Counted from the stretch's first letter, positions 40,019 through 49,635 are shown. The stretch: 64,000 nucleotides of DNA from Clostridium kluyveri DSM 555 (GCF_000016505.1 NC_009706.1:1922001-1986000); one strand, 5' to 3'. Translations and numbers: made by a program. The notes: generated by a model not told the origin, from the letters alone.

Positions 40019-41494
40019 TTAAATTGATATCCTTCTAGTCTTTAATATACCTGATGTTTCGGTTTTATTGTCAATTGAAGTACCTATTCCCGGTGCCATG
40101 TCAATATGTTCACCAGATATGAAGCTTTTTACAAAATCATCTTTTAAGATATTATCAATTTCACCTGCTATAATTTCTTTTGTAGCTCCATCTTCAACTT
40201 TTAACATCTTTTTAACTAAGTTCTGAGCTATCTCTCCTGCAACTTTTTCTTTTACCAAATCATCTACGACCTTTTTAAATTCTGCTTTTTTAGAATTTTC
40301 TACAGCTTCATGGGCTTTTTTAGCTACATCTACTATATCTATCTCACCTGTAACCCCTAGAACTTCCTTTACTTTTTCAAGTGTCTCATTTTCCTTCTTA
40401 ATAGTATTTACTATATCCATCTCACCAGTTATTTTAAGATTGTCTTTAATCTTATCAAGTAAATTTTCAGCATCAACAGCACTTTTGACATCTGCCATTT
40501 CTCCGGCTATTTTTTCTTTTGTAAGTCCCATCTCCCCAAGTACCTGGGAATAGGTAACTTTTCCAGTCTGTAATAATCCATTTAAATTAGCCATAATCTC
40601 TTTAAATTCCATAATCGTATTTCCTCCTTTATTATCCATTTCACTTGAAGTTACAGGCTCATATATTCTTTTTTCCATAACTTCCGTCTTATCTCCAAGG
40701 GCTATTTTATTATCTTTGTCTATGGAAAATGGTATGCTGTAAAGTTTTGTAGGTTGATCCCTTTGTTCGTGCTCTACTATAACGGTGTTATTATCATATC
40801 TGATATTTCTAACCCATACATAGTCTTGACCATCTTTTACGTTTAAAGCACTTTTAACAGATTCCTTCAACTCCTGTTTAAGTTGTTCAAAGGTTCCGTC
40901 AAGCTGTTCCCCTTTTGCATCTAAATTATCCATCTCCATACCTACCACATTTGTAGGCATACCTGGCCTGTGAAGTGGTGTCCAATCAATAGACAATGGA
41001 TTGTATCCCACTACATTTACCCCAGAAGTATCCCTTTTTATCTTTGGATAGCCAAATATACTGACTTCCTTAATTCTTTTGGTTCTTATCCATCTCTTAA
41101 GATCAGGAGCAGCCGCATCAACTATTCCCCTAAAATATGCCTTATTGTCTTTCATCTCTGCCCCTACCCAGTGTGTTACAGGGATTTTGAATTCGTTGGA
41201 CAGGTTTTCTGGTTTTTGGTGCCCCAAAAATCCACTTAATGTATTTTGATTTACATAGTTTACTATATCCTGCAAAGCTTCGGGTTTGTAATTCCAACCT
41301 CTCTTACTTTTAGCAGCAGGTATTTCTACAACTACTTCCAGAGGATCTTTGTCCATTGATTTCATTAAATCTATATCTGCCCCTGGAGCTGCTGGAATAG
41401 TACCCGGCTTTATTTGAGATATACTTGCATTTATAGGATCTATTTCTCCATAAACTTCACTATCCATCTCTCCTATAGGTTTATATAGGAACAT
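40019..41494 (-). CDS. xkdF: XkdF-like prohead protease fused to scaffold
   Basis: A 491-residue protein. Residues 45-190 resemble a prohead protease (VVEIPAAKSKRGWNY, GFLGHQKPENLS with His, and KEVSIFGYPKI with the candidate Ser). Residues 270-440 are a Lys/Glu-rich helical scaffold with repeated coiled segments beginning GEIDIVDVAKKAHEAVEN. The protease is thought to remove the scaffold during capsid maturation. Order matches PBSX. Confidence 0.85.
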   Translation of the reverse strand: MFLYKPIGEMDSEVYGEIDPINASISQIKPGTIPAAPGADIDLMKSMDKDPLEVVVEIPAAKSKRGWNYKPEALQDIVNYVNQNTLSGFLGHQKPENLSNEFKIPVTHWVGAEMKDNKAYFRGIVDAAAPDLKRWIRTKRIKEVSIFGYPKIKRDTSGVNVVGYNPLSIDWTPLHRPGMPTNVVGMEMDNLDAKGEQLDGTFEQLKQELKESVKSALNVKDGQDYVWVRNIRYDNNTVIVEHEQRDQPTKLYSIPFSIDKDNKIALGDKTEVMEKRIYEPVTSSEMDNKGGNTIMEFKEIMANLNGLLQTGKVTYSQVLGEMGLTKEKIAGEMADVKSAVDAENLLDKIKDNLKITGEMDIVNTIKKENETLEKVKEVLGVTGEIDIVDVAKKAHEAVENSKKAEFKKVVDDLVKEKVAGEIAQNLVKKMLKVEDGATKEIIAGEIDNILKDDFVKSFISGEHIDMAPGIGTSIDNKTETSGILKTRRISI

Positions 41495-41514
41495 TATTTA
41501 TCACCTACCTATAT

Positions 41515-41631
41515 TTATATCTCTGTTTTCTTTTTCCATATGCAGAGGCATAAATTAAACATATTAATTTGTATCCAAGCCTCTGCATATCTTTTCCCAT
41601 TTTCCTCGTATTTTGTAATGTAGTGATGCAT
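41515..41631 (-). CDS. Small phage protein, 38 aa
   Basis: GGAGGGAAAAAA precedes ATGCATCACTACATT. The product starts MHHYITKYEENGKRYAEAWI and ends CIWKKKTEI. It fills the gap between the scaffold and the next gene. Short but with a strong ribosome-binding site. Function unknown. Confidence 0.55.
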   Translation of the reverse strand: MHHYITKYEENGKRYAEAWIQINMFNLCLCIWKKKTEI

Positions 41632-41642
41632 TTTTTTCCCTC

Positions 41643-42059
41643 CTATCTTTTCATATCTTGAAGTGTCTTTCTGAACTCTGTAACAAATTTATTAGTAGCT
41701 TTATTGACTAAATCATCTACAAAGATATCATCATCTATTTTTGCATCAACGCATATATTACTCTGAATCAATTCTTCATTGAATACACTTGGATTATCTC
41801 TAACAAGCGCATAAATCGCAGTTTCTAAATCATAGATTTGTTTATGTTCTAATCCCACATTGTAAACAAAATTAAATTGTTCAAGTATTTCATGGATAAA
41901 TACTGATTCTTTCATTGATTGTGGTAGGCTTTTATCAATGTCTATACTTAATTTATCAGCACAGCTTTCACCAATTCTATCCCTATCTCTAGCCAAATTT
42001 TCAGTATAATTAACTGTATAGATATGTCCTCCAATTTTAACTTTACCAGGTATATTCAA
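41643..42059 (-). CDS. Putative metallopeptidase-like protein with tape-measure tail
   Basis: A 138-residue protein. The middle SVFIHEILEQFNFVYNVGLEH carries HEILE rather than HExxH and a later His, so a zinc site is possible but the canonical motif is not complete. The last 30 residues (LVNKATNKFVTEFRKTLQDM) match the C-terminus of the tape measure protein (VIQATKKFATEFRKTLQNL). AGGAGGAATT precedes the ATG. It follows a terminator, so it probably has its own promoter. Confidence 0.7.
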   Translation of the reverse strand: MNIPGKVKIGGHIYTVNYTENLARDRDRIGESCADKLSIDIDKSLPQSMKESVFIHEILEQFNFVYNVGLEHKQIYDLETAIYALVRDNPSVFNEELIQSNICVDAKIDDDIFVDDLVNKATNKFVTEFRKTLQDMKR

Positions 42060-42087
42060 AACAATTCCTCCTTAATTTTAAGCACAA

Positions 42088-42119
42088 TAAAAGCACCTAC
42101 TATTTTTTAGTAAGTGCTT
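42088..42119 (-). terminator. Hairpin terminator
   Basis: On the minus strand, AAGCACTTACTA pairs with TAGTAGGTGCTT and is followed by TTATTGTG. It follows the candidate immunity gene. Confidence 0.8.
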
Positions 42120-42120
42120 A

Positions 42121-42345
42121 TTAAATAATTTCTATTTCTTTAGCAATCTCATTTAGAGATTTACCATTAAAAAACGGATCCTTTAACAGTATATCTACGT
42201 CATTATAACTTTTATTAACGTTACCATACGACATTGAAATATTATCATGGCTTAACGGAATAATTGAACCATTCACATTATTATAGTTAAACTCTATATC
42301 CTGTGTTAGTGACAATATTAAATCTTTAATTGATTGTGCATTCAT
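42121..42345 (-). CDS. Candidate immunity protein for MuF toxin, 74 aa
   Basis: A small acidic protein rich in Asn, Ser and Ile, with MNAQSIKDLILSLTQDIEF at its start. It lies immediately after the head protein with a toxin-like C-terminus, its frame opening within the upstream stop region, and a terminator follows. Position, size and acidity match immunity partners of MuF toxins. The sequence itself is not recognised. Confidence 0.55.
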   Translation of the reverse strand: MNAQSIKDLILSLTQDIEFNYNNVNGSIIPLSHDNISMSYGNVNKSYNDVDILLKDPFFNGKSLNEIAKEIEII

Positions 42346-42350
42346 AAACA

Positions 42351-43682
42351 TCACTCCAATATATCCTTGTGAATTTTCCTTTCCTTTTCAGTTAACTCTC
42401 TGGCAGGTCTTCCAACTATTTTTCCATTTTCCCAAATAATATCATGTGCATGTTCTCCGTTTTTACCATATGGGTGCATCTTAGGATTTCCATGATTAGT
42501 TGGATTTATTTGTGTTTTCATTTTCCCTTTATTGTCATATATAGTTCTATTATTAACTTTGCCATCCTTACTTAACTTATCTATAATAGAATTAGGTGTA
42601 GTTTCTGCCGGAATCTTACCTTTGCTATCTATTCTCCTAATACCATTATAAGGTATTTTACTGATATCATCAATATACATGGAAGATTTCTTGTAAATAT
42701 TTTGATACCAACTTTCAAGTCCTGGTTCACTTCCTGGATTCTTATTCCACCTTTTAAGCCTGTCAACAAAATCACTGGGGTTTTCATTTACTGTAAGTGT
42801 TACGCAGAGGCAATTCGGGTGGAAGGGATATGCTGGAGCTTTATCAACTGGGTAACAACCAATTCCAAGTCCGTATTCATCAACACCACATATATGGTCG
42901 CATATATCATATTTGGGATGTGAACCTGATAGTATAAATTTGACTCCACTGCATGAAGGGCTTACCATAGCACTTTGAATGGTAGCTTCACCGTATGCAG
43001 CAGTCATTTCGGTTCTTGCAAGTCTTAGAGATTCATAGCATATATCCTCTGGCACCCTGCTTCCCATTCTTTCCATCATATTAGGATACTGTTTTGCCAA
43101 TGTTTTTTTGCCAGTTTTTACATACTTCTCAAGCATCCTAGCAGTCTTTACACAGTCTTGCCCTTCAGCCACTGCACCCTGGATTATCTCAGTCATATTG
43201 ACCCTGTAATGTTTTGATTTACTCCATATCCTGTCTGAAATGTATAAACCCTCATGAGTTCTTGACCAACAGGTTTCTATAGCTCGTTGATTTGCACTGA
43301 AATGTAAATTTCTAACCTTAGATGCAGATACCTTAGATACTCCAGCTTCCTGAACTGCTTTAATATCTATGGCCTTTGCATACTCTGTAGCTGCTTCTGC
43401 ATTTGCCTTGATATATTTTTCAAGATTCATAGTGAGCTGGCCTTCCAGTTTATCCTGCTGTTTCTTAAGAGCAGTAATGAGAGTTTCCAGTTGTCTTCTC
43501 CTAATCTTAGAGGTACCTTCTTTTTTAAGCTCATTAGATATATCATGGACAAGTCTTACATACAATGCTCTTATTTCAGTTTCATTGTTAAGTCTCAGGT
43601 CTATATACTTACTTCTGGCCTTAAGTGCCCATGTTTTGTAATCACCTGCTGTCTTTTTAAGATCGTCTATTTCCTTACTCAT
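42351..43682 (-). CDS. MuF-type minor head protein with toxin-like C-terminus
   Basis: A 443-residue protein. Residues 1-310 are a Mu gpF / SPP1 gp7-like head morphogenesis domain (helical N-terminus, then LRLARTEMTAAYGEATIQ and the zinc-like cluster CDHICGVDEY with HPNCLCVTLTV). Residues 365-443 form a separate module: IYDNKGKMKTQINPTNHGNP, HPYGKNGEHAHDI, GRPARELTEKE. That module resembles C-terminal domains of polymorphic toxins. It would be packaged in the capsid and could enter the next host with DNA. Confidence 0.88.
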   Translation of the reverse strand: MSKEIDDLKKTAGDYKTWALKARSKYIDLRLNNETEIRALYVRLVHDISNELKKEGTSKIRRRQLETLITALKKQQDKLEGQLTMNLEKYIKANAEAATEYAKAIDIKAVQEAGVSKVSASKVRNLHFSANQRAIETCWSRTHEGLYISDRIWSKSKHYRVNMTEIIQGAVAEGQDCVKTARMLEKYVKTGKKTLAKQYPNMMERMGSRVPEDICYESLRLARTEMTAAYGEATIQSAMVSPSCSGVKFILSGSHPKYDICDHICGVDEYGLGIGCYPVDKAPAYPFHPNCLCVTLTVNENPSDFVDRLKRWNKNPGSEPGLESWYQNIYKKSSMYIDDISKIPYNGIRRIDSKGKIPAETTPNSIIDKLSKDGKVNNRTIYDNKGKMKTQINPTNHGNPKMHPYGKNGEHAHDIIWENGKIVGRPARELTEKERKIHKDILE

Positions 43683-45195
43683 TTACAGTACCCTCCTGAG
43701 TACTTAAATTATTTATTTCATCATCAAGCTTTTTCTTTTCATCATCAAGGCCGCCTGAATCCTGCATCCTAAAGTTGAGCATCTTATCTTTAATTATCTT
43801 TTCCCTTTCACCAACTATACCCTCATCACTAGATATGTAATCACTCATGGTATCAACATACCCTGAAAGGAAATTAGCAGCAGATTCCACTGAAATAAAT
43901 CCTCCTGTAATCGCAGTTTCAAGGGCAGTTGCAATATAGTTAAGAGTTTCAGCACTTTCCTTATTATCCTTAGGAGTGACTTCATCCCACCCCAAGGTAA
44001 CATCATAACTTGCAAAATTACCACCTGCAGATTGAGCAGACATTATGAGTACCATCCTTGCAAGTATACGCCATTGTTCAGTGAATTGTTCCCTCTTACG
44101 CCTTATCTTATTGGCCATTATAGGCATCTGCTCTTTTACACTGGCAAGAGCACTTGGAGTATGTACCCCAAATACAAATTCAGGGACTTCACTAACATCA
44201 ACAATACAATAAAATAAGAGGCTTAACAGTACCTTTGCATCACCTGTGGCACTATTAACCTCTACAAATCCTGCATCTTCATCAGATGCCATAAATAAGA
44301 CCTCATGTCCATCTAAGTTTATTTTTCCACCATCTTTTGCAAACTTTACTGGATCTTCAACTCCAAAATTATTGGCCAAGAAACTTTTAACATCCTTAAG
44401 TTTCATCTTCAATTTAGGAGTACTATGCATTTTGCTTCCCTTTAATGCATGAAGCATAACATCATGATAGGCTTTTAGTAATGGTTCTATAGGTTCAATA
44501 TCACTCTGCCCATACTTTAGTGTTTCATCAGGTTCATTTTTAAAATGCACTATAGGAATGAAACCCCAAGGATTAGGTATTGTACCTGCTTGTATACCTT
44601 CTGGAGTATCTCCTGTTATTTGTATAGTCCTTTCAGTAGCTGTTATGGCTTGAGTGATATCACATTTAAATTTATTGCCCTCTATGTCCTGCCATTCCTG
44701 ATGGCTTTTTAAAATATATGCGGTTGGTTCCCCTGTGGTAGGGTCAAGTAATATATCCTTAATTTGCTCTGGAGGGATAAAATTATAAACCAATCTATTA
44801 GGTTTATCGGGGTATAGTGGATTGGCAACCTCTTCCCTTGTAATCCATACATAGCTGTCACCAAGTTTCAAGGCATCAGTATGTGTCTTAAGCATCTGCG
44901 AGGTATTATCAAGAATAAAATCATCAAGAATCTCCTGTGCTGATTCATCTGCACAGTCAAAGTGAGGTACCCCCATAAAACCTACAGTGGAATTTATTAT
45001 AGGTCTTACAAAAGGAGCACCCAATTTATAGTCGTCATTATTATTCTGATATAATTGCCTTGCAAGTTCATAATCCACCTGTGAACTATCCAATTGATAT
45101 GTTGATGTAGCAGCTCCACCAGATATACGCATCTGCTCACCTTTCGGATTCAGCAGTTTCAATTTTACACTTTTAATAAAAGACTTTAACCCCAT
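43675..45195 (-). CDS. Portal protein (SPP1 gp6-like)
   Basis: A 506-residue ring protein through which DNA enters and leaves the head. Segments include GFMGVPHFDCADESAQEIL, VWITREEVANP, GFIPIVHFKNEPDETLKYG and DVSEVPEFVFGVHTPSALA, typical of the SPP1/phi29-like portal family. It overlaps the terminase large subunit by ten bases and the MuF gene by eight. Confidence 0.93.
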   Translation of the reverse strand: MGLKSFIKSVKLKLLNPKGEQMRISGGAATSTYQLDSSQVDYELARQLYQNNNDDYKLGAPFVRPIINSTVGFMGVPHFDCADESAQEILDDFILDNTSQMLKTHTDALKLGDSYVWITREEVANPLYPDKPNRLVYNFIPPEQIKDILLDPTTGEPTAYILKSHQEWQDIEGNKFKCDITQAITATERTIQITGDTPEGIQAGTIPNPWGFIPIVHFKNEPDETLKYGQSDIEPIEPLLKAYHDVMLHALKGSKMHSTPKLKMKLKDVKSFLANNFGVEDPVKFAKDGGKINLDGHEVLFMASDEDAGFVEVNSATGDAKVLLSLLFYCIVDVSEVPEFVFGVHTPSALASVKEQMPIMANKIRRKREQFTEQWRILARMVLIMSAQSAGGNFASYDVTLGWDEVTPKDNKESAETLNYIATALETAITGGFISVESAANFLSGYVDTMSDYISSDEGIVGEREKIIKDKMLNFRMQDSGGLDDEKKKLDDEINNLSTQEGTVNE

Positions 45196-46457
45196 ATTCT
45201 CACCCCTTTCAATAAAGATAAATCACTACTTGATACTGGATACAATGTTTGGATTAAATATCTAAGTGCATCCATAGCATGGTCATTCTGCTTTAATGGT
45301 TTATCCTCACCATGTTTTTGTGCTTTATCATCCCATATATAAGACTCAAATTCTTTTATGAGATTAGGACACCTGTTCTTAACTATATGAATTCTTTCAT
45401 CATTGAGCCATGTCGTTACATTACTTATTCCATCTATTACGGTATTATCTGCTTCAAGTACGGATATTCCATCTTGTCTAAATAAGTTAATTAGTGATGT
45501 AGCTGATGGGTCTATTATTACGTTTCTAGGTTTTATACCTTTAGCAAAATCTTTGTAATCCGATAGGAATAAATTATCTGTCTTAGGGCTACCGCCATCA
45601 CCTTTGTTATAATATTCATCAACTATGAATATATGTGGTATATGTTCATACAACCTAACTGCGGCTTTCAAATACACGTGGGGATTTGTTATCCCATAAT
45701 CGCATGGGATATAAAATATTAAATTGTCTCTAGGAACCTCATCTATTGATATACAATGCTTTTTCTCATCAAATCCAGGGTATATAACTCCATCTGCCAT
45801 TACCCATAACCCTTTGATAAATCGATCATAAAATAATCCCGAATAAGCTTTTTTTATATTTTCCTTATATTCCTCACTTAAAGTTAAATTATCATCTAAA
45901 TCAAAGTGCCAATGGCAATATTCATTCTCCTTGCACTTATCAATATATTCAGTTCTTATATAGTGATAAGGACTATCTGGATTAGTTGTCCAAAAAGCCT
46001 TTGCGCCTTTTAAACTCATTCTTGATAATGCTTGTTTAACGAAACTCTCATGATGCAGCGTTATTTCATCAGCCATCCATCCACCAATAGTGATACCTCT
46101 TATCTTCCCCTCGTCATTTGCTTTGGAGCCTCCTCTGCAGTAACATATTTTTGTTCTGCCATCATAATTTATTATAAGTTGGGCTCCACCTTTAGAACTA
46201 TCCTGATAAGACGCTTTATTTTGGCCAAGAATATATATCATATCTCCTATAACATTTCTATATAATGAATCAGTGCTTTCACCTGACATGAGAAATTTAT
46301 CATACGGAGAATTCAGTATAAATAAAGTCCATGCTAGATTTACTATAAATGTTTTACCACTCCTTACACTTCCTTCAAGAATATTAATAAAGCCCATTTG
46401 ATTATTTAATAATTTCTTCACAACATCCTTTTGTTTAGGAGAATATTTATAACTCAT
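45186..46457 (-). CDS. terL: Terminase large subunit
   Basis: A 423-residue DNA packaging motor of the PBSX/Terminase_3 family. The Walker A is GSVRSGKT (residues 29-36), the Walker B region is GGWMADEITLHHES, and the nuclease domain carries FIPCDYGITNP, RNVIIDPSA and a late DHAMDALRYLI acidic triad. Complete at both ends and overlaps TerS by 11 bases. Confidence 0.95.
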   Translation of the reverse strand: MSYKYSPKQKDVVKKLLNNQMGFINILEGSVRSGKTFIVNLAWTLFILNSPYDKFLMSGESTDSLYRNVIGDMIYILGQNKASYQDSSKGGAQLIINYDGRTKICYCRGGSKANDEGKIRGITIGGWMADEITLHHESFVKQALSRMSLKGAKAFWTTNPDSPYHYIRTEYIDKCKENEYCHWHFDLDDNLTLSEEYKENIKKAYSGLFYDRFIKGLWVMADGVIYPGFDEKKHCISIDEVPRDNLIFYIPCDYGITNPHVYLKAAVRLYEHIPHIFIVDEYYNKGDGGSPKTDNLFLSDYKDFAKGIKPRNVIIDPSATSLINLFRQDGISVLEADNTVIDGISNVTTWLNDERIHIVKNRCPNLIKEFESYIWDDKAQKHGEDKPLKQNDHAMDALRYLIQTLYPVSSSDLSLLKGVRIWG

Positions 46458-47229
46458 TTTTCAAACCTTCCAGCATCTCTTTTAATACTCCATCATTTCC
46501 TTTATCCTTATCAGGATTTTTAACCTTCTCCACCTCAGCCCTAAGCTTTTCCATCCTCAACCTCTGTTCTTCTGTTGCCATGTCTGGGTTGTTATGAACC
46601 ATCTCATCATGTTGCTTGATAAGGCTCCTTAACTCTGCCATAGCCCTTGATTGAGCTTTAAGGAATGTGGCTTGTCTGTCCCATGCAAATTGGAACTCAT
46701 ATTCAAATTCTTTTTCTGATTCATTAGTGGAAGTTTTCTGCGTGCTTCTATCTTTAGTCTTAACCTTGGACTTTTTAAGTTCCTTAATCATTTCCTCTTT
46801 ACTCTTAACATCCATAATTCTCTGAGACCTTGCTATGGCCGTATATTGAATTATTATATTTTCCCAGAGCATATCCAAAGGATTTTTAATCATAATATCC
46901 TGCACCACCTCCATTGTTTCAGGCGGAAAAATCTTAGAAAAAAAGCCATGGGATTCAGCGTTTTTGTTTCCCTTTGGTACGCTGCTCACATGACCTTTTG
47001 AATTCTTATTTTGTGGTTGGCCGCCCTTTTTTCGTTTAGTTGCGCAACTATTCCCGTTTGATTGCGCAACTTTATTTTTATTGTCCCAATTATCCTGAGC
47101 TTTCCAATTTCTAACCTGACTTTCGGAAACATTTAAAACCTTTGCTATATCCTTACATAATAGTGTTTTACCCGATTCTAAGTACATTTGTTTAGCTTTA
47201 TCCCGGTTCGGGCTTCTCTGTCTCGGCAT
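46447..47229 (-). CDS. terS: Terminase small subunit (XtmA-like)
   Basis: A 260-residue DNA-recognition protein. It starts with a helix-turn-helix (MPRQRSPNRDKAKQMYLESG, then KDIAKVLNVSESQVRNWKAQ), followed by a basic linker, GFFSKIFPPETMEVVQDIM and helical oligomerisation segments, as in PBSX XtmA. It binds the packaging site and recruits TerL. The upstream flank is a terminator. Confidence 0.9.
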   Translation of the reverse strand: MPRQRSPNRDKAKQMYLESGKTLLCKDIAKVLNVSESQVRNWKAQDNWDNKNKVAQSNGNSCATKRKKGGQPQNKNSKGHVSSVPKGNKNAESHGFFSKIFPPETMEVVQDIMIKNPLDMLWENIIIQYTAIARSQRIMDVKSKEEMIKELKKSKVKTKDRSTQKTSTNESEKEFEYEFQFAWDRQATFLKAQSRAMAELRSLIKQHDEMVHNNPDMATEEQRLRMEKLRAEVEKVKNPDKDKGNDGVLKEMLEGLKNEL

Positions 47230-47277
47230 CTCTACATTGTCACCACCTGCCTCATTCGTTTTGTTTGGGGGATGAAG

Positions 47278-47303
47278 AAAGAGCCCTGTTGGGGGGCTCT
47301 TTG
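47278..47303 (-). terminator. Terminator between NACHT gene and packaging operon
   Basis: AAAGAGCCC and GGGCTCTTT arms around a CCAACA-type loop, followed on the minus strand by CTTCATC. It insulates the NACHT gene from terS. Confidence 0.8.
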
Positions 47304-47307
47304 AATA

Positions 47308-49290
47308 CTATAAAAATATATCTTCTTCAAAACTAGATTCTTCTTCAATTTGATTCTTCAGTTTAACACATTCATCGTAATTGAATATATATTTTTCACG
47401 TGATAGATTAATCTTATTACTATGGTTGAAAACAATTAAAAATTCATTAAGCAGACCAAAAGTTTCTTCTTCATTTGTGGTATTTTCATTTTCTATACTT
47501 AATATATATTTATCACTATCAAAACTTTCAACAGATCTATATAAATCAATTAAATCATCTTCACTTCTAACCCTCTTTACTATAGAAGAATTTTTGCTAG
47601 TCAATAAATCTATCAGCACATCCAAATCTTTATCTTTGCTATAGCATCCAATTGCCATATTAAAATACTTAGTGTGTATAATGCGACGTTTACTTAACCT
47701 AGACTTATCCCATTGTTCAAAAATATCACTGCTTATATACCTTTTTCCCGATTTATCTTTATCAAAAAATCCTATATAAACTTCATCATAAATAAAATTT
47801 ATATTTTTTCTTATATCCAACACTCGTCTATCATAACTCTCATATTTTTTGTCTGTATACGAACTATCATAATATTCAATAAACTCTTTTATAATTGGAT
47901 AAACTATTGCTTTTCTAAACTCCTTATAATCTATATCATAACAAAAATCTAATACATTATAATACTTAGATATTTTTTCTCCTTGTATCATTGTCCATAA
48001 ATACACATCTTGTTTCTCCTTTGAATCATAGCAAATATAACTCGCCGCAAAATATTCTTGAAATGACTTGTGAATCCATCTATATTCAACGCCATCTTTT
48101 ATAAATATCGGAACAGCATGAACAATATCATAAATGAAATCATTTGCTTTAAACTGTATTCCTACCGCCATTGATTTCGCTTTATTTACTATTTTAATAA
48201 GCTCCTCCTTGCAATAACTTATCCCTTTGCTTAATGTAATAAATCCTAATATTCTAAGCACCCTATGAAAATCCTCTATATCAAGTTTGCTATTTTTAGG
48301 ATGTACATAGGCTCCTCCTTTAGTTCTATCATGATCCTGAAATAAAGCATCATATACTTGCCTATAAAATATTTGTTTTTTGTAAGGAACTACCCTTTTA
48401 TATTGAAAAGCTATATAAAGTAATGAAACCATTAAAGGATTTACCAAAAATTCATCAATTATTCTTAAATTTTCTTCACCATTAAGACTTCTTATTAATT
48501 CTTTTGATAGTTCTCCATTATTGTCATATTTACAAATTAATTCGTATGCTTCCTTTTTAGTTAATGCTTTTATATCAAACCTTTGAAAATCTGAAAAACA
48601 ACTGAGAGCATTTTCATCTCTAGATGATATCACAAAATTATTACTCAAATTTTTTGTAGTTGAAGTTTTTGATATGAAATTTTGTAGATTTTCTGTAACT
48701 TCTTTCTTGTTTTCATCTATTATCTCATCATATCCATCAAAGAAAAACACGAAACCACCTTCTTCAATTAAATCTAAAATCTCCTTTTTACTAAAATATT
48801 CTTTTATGCCATTAATTTCACTAACAATAAAATCAATTATAGAAGTATCTACTTTTAATTTTCTTAGTTCTATTAACACCGGAATACCCTTATTTTCTTT
48901 TATAATACTCAGATATAAATATTTTAATATAGTTGATTTCCCCATTCCAGCACTATCTACCAATAAAACTTTGCTATAATGTGGTACAAAATTATCATGA
49001 TATCTATCTATACAAATTCTAACATTATCTTTATTATTTGTTGAACATTTTGATACATTTAATGGTATGTATAAATCATCTATAGTCTTTTGCTGATTTT
49101 TAAAAGCAATAGTATTCATATATAAATTGCTATTATACGAACGCTCCATATATTCATTAAATTTATCTTCAAAGCCCAATTTATTATTAATATTTAGTAG
49201 TTCTAGCCGCGGCTTTATATATGTACTTATAACTAATTTTATCATTTCACTTATACCAGCAGTAACTGCTATCTTTGTAAATTCTTCCAT
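47308..49290 (-). CDS. NACHT-domain STAND NTPase, candidate antiphage defence
   Basis: A 660-residue protein. Residues 1-30 form a hydrophobic helix near the start (FTKIAVTAGISEMIKLVIST). Walker A VDSAGMGKST lies at 111-120 and the NACHT-type Walker B FVFFFDGYDEI at 180-190, followed by FVISSRDENAL and a helical sensor region to the C-terminus. NACHT NTPases in bacteria sense phage components and trigger abortive responses. GGGGGTAAGC precedes the ATG, and a terminator follows it, so it is an independent cargo gene next to the packaging genes. Confidence 0.88.
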   Translation of the reverse strand: MEEFTKIAVTAGISEMIKLVISTYIKPRLELLNINNKLGFEDKFNEYMERSYNSNLYMNTIAFKNQQKTIDDLYIPLNVSKCSTNNKDNVRICIDRYHDNFVPHYSKVLLVDSAGMGKSTILKYLYLSIIKENKGIPVLIELRKLKVDTSIIDFIVSEINGIKEYFSKKEILDLIEEGGFVFFFDGYDEIIDENKKEVTENLQNFISKTSTTKNLSNNFVISSRDENALSCFSDFQRFDIKALTKKEAYELICKYDNNGELSKELIRSLNGEENLRIIDEFLVNPLMVSLLYIAFQYKRVVPYKKQIFYRQVYDALFQDHDRTKGGAYVHPKNSKLDIEDFHRVLRILGFITLSKGISYCKEELIKIVNKAKSMAVGIQFKANDFIYDIVHAVPIFIKDGVEYRWIHKSFQEYFAASYICYDSKEKQDVYLWTMIQGEKISKYYNVLDFCYDIDYKEFRKAIVYPIIKEFIEYYDSSYTDKKYESYDRRVLDIRKNINFIYDEVYIGFFDKDKSGKRYISSDIFEQWDKSRLSKRRIIHTKYFNMAIGCYSKDKDLDVLIDLLTSKNSSIVKRVRSEDDLIDLYRSVESFDSDKYILSIENENTTNEEETFGLLNEFLIVFNHSNKINLSREKYIFNYDECVKLKNQIEEESSFEEDIFL

Positions 49291-49407
49291 ACATTGCTTA
49301 CCCCCTTGTTTGTATTAACCTTCTACAAAATAACCCAAAATTCCTCCTAAATTTTAGAGGAATTTAACATTTTATGTTGAATATTGGTATTGAAGGAGGT
49401 GATTGCT

Positions 49408-49635
49408 GTGGGTAAAAATCAACATGTTACTTATAATAAAGATGATAACACTTGGAATGTAAAAGGTGAAGGCAATTCTAAAGCAACTAAAATTACCAAC
49501 ACCAAACAAGAAGCTGTTAATATTGCTAGGAAAATAGCCAATAATCAAGATTCAGAATTAGTTATCCATGGAAAGGATAATAAAATCCAATCCAAGGATA
49601 GCCACAGACATGATCCTTTTCCACCAAAAGGTTAA
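49408..49635 (+). CDS. DUF2188 protein, 75 aa
   Basis: The start GKNQHVTYNKDDNTWNVKGE and the later TKQEAVNIARKIANNQDSEL are hallmarks of DUF2188, a small widespread family of unknown function. GAAGGAGGTGATTGCT favours the GTG at 49408. Plus strand, divergent from the NACHT gene. The C-terminus SHRHDPFPPKG is basic and His/Pro-rich. Confidence 0.8.
   Translation: MGKNQHVTYNKDDNTWNVKGEGNSKATKITNTKQEAVNIARKIANNQDSELVIHGKDNKIQSKDSHRHDPFPPKG

Noticed and set aside
42351..43682. MuF C-terminus as an EndoU nuclease
   Set aside because: The two-histidine and lysine layout of EndoU is not clear; only a general toxin-module resemblance can be claimed.
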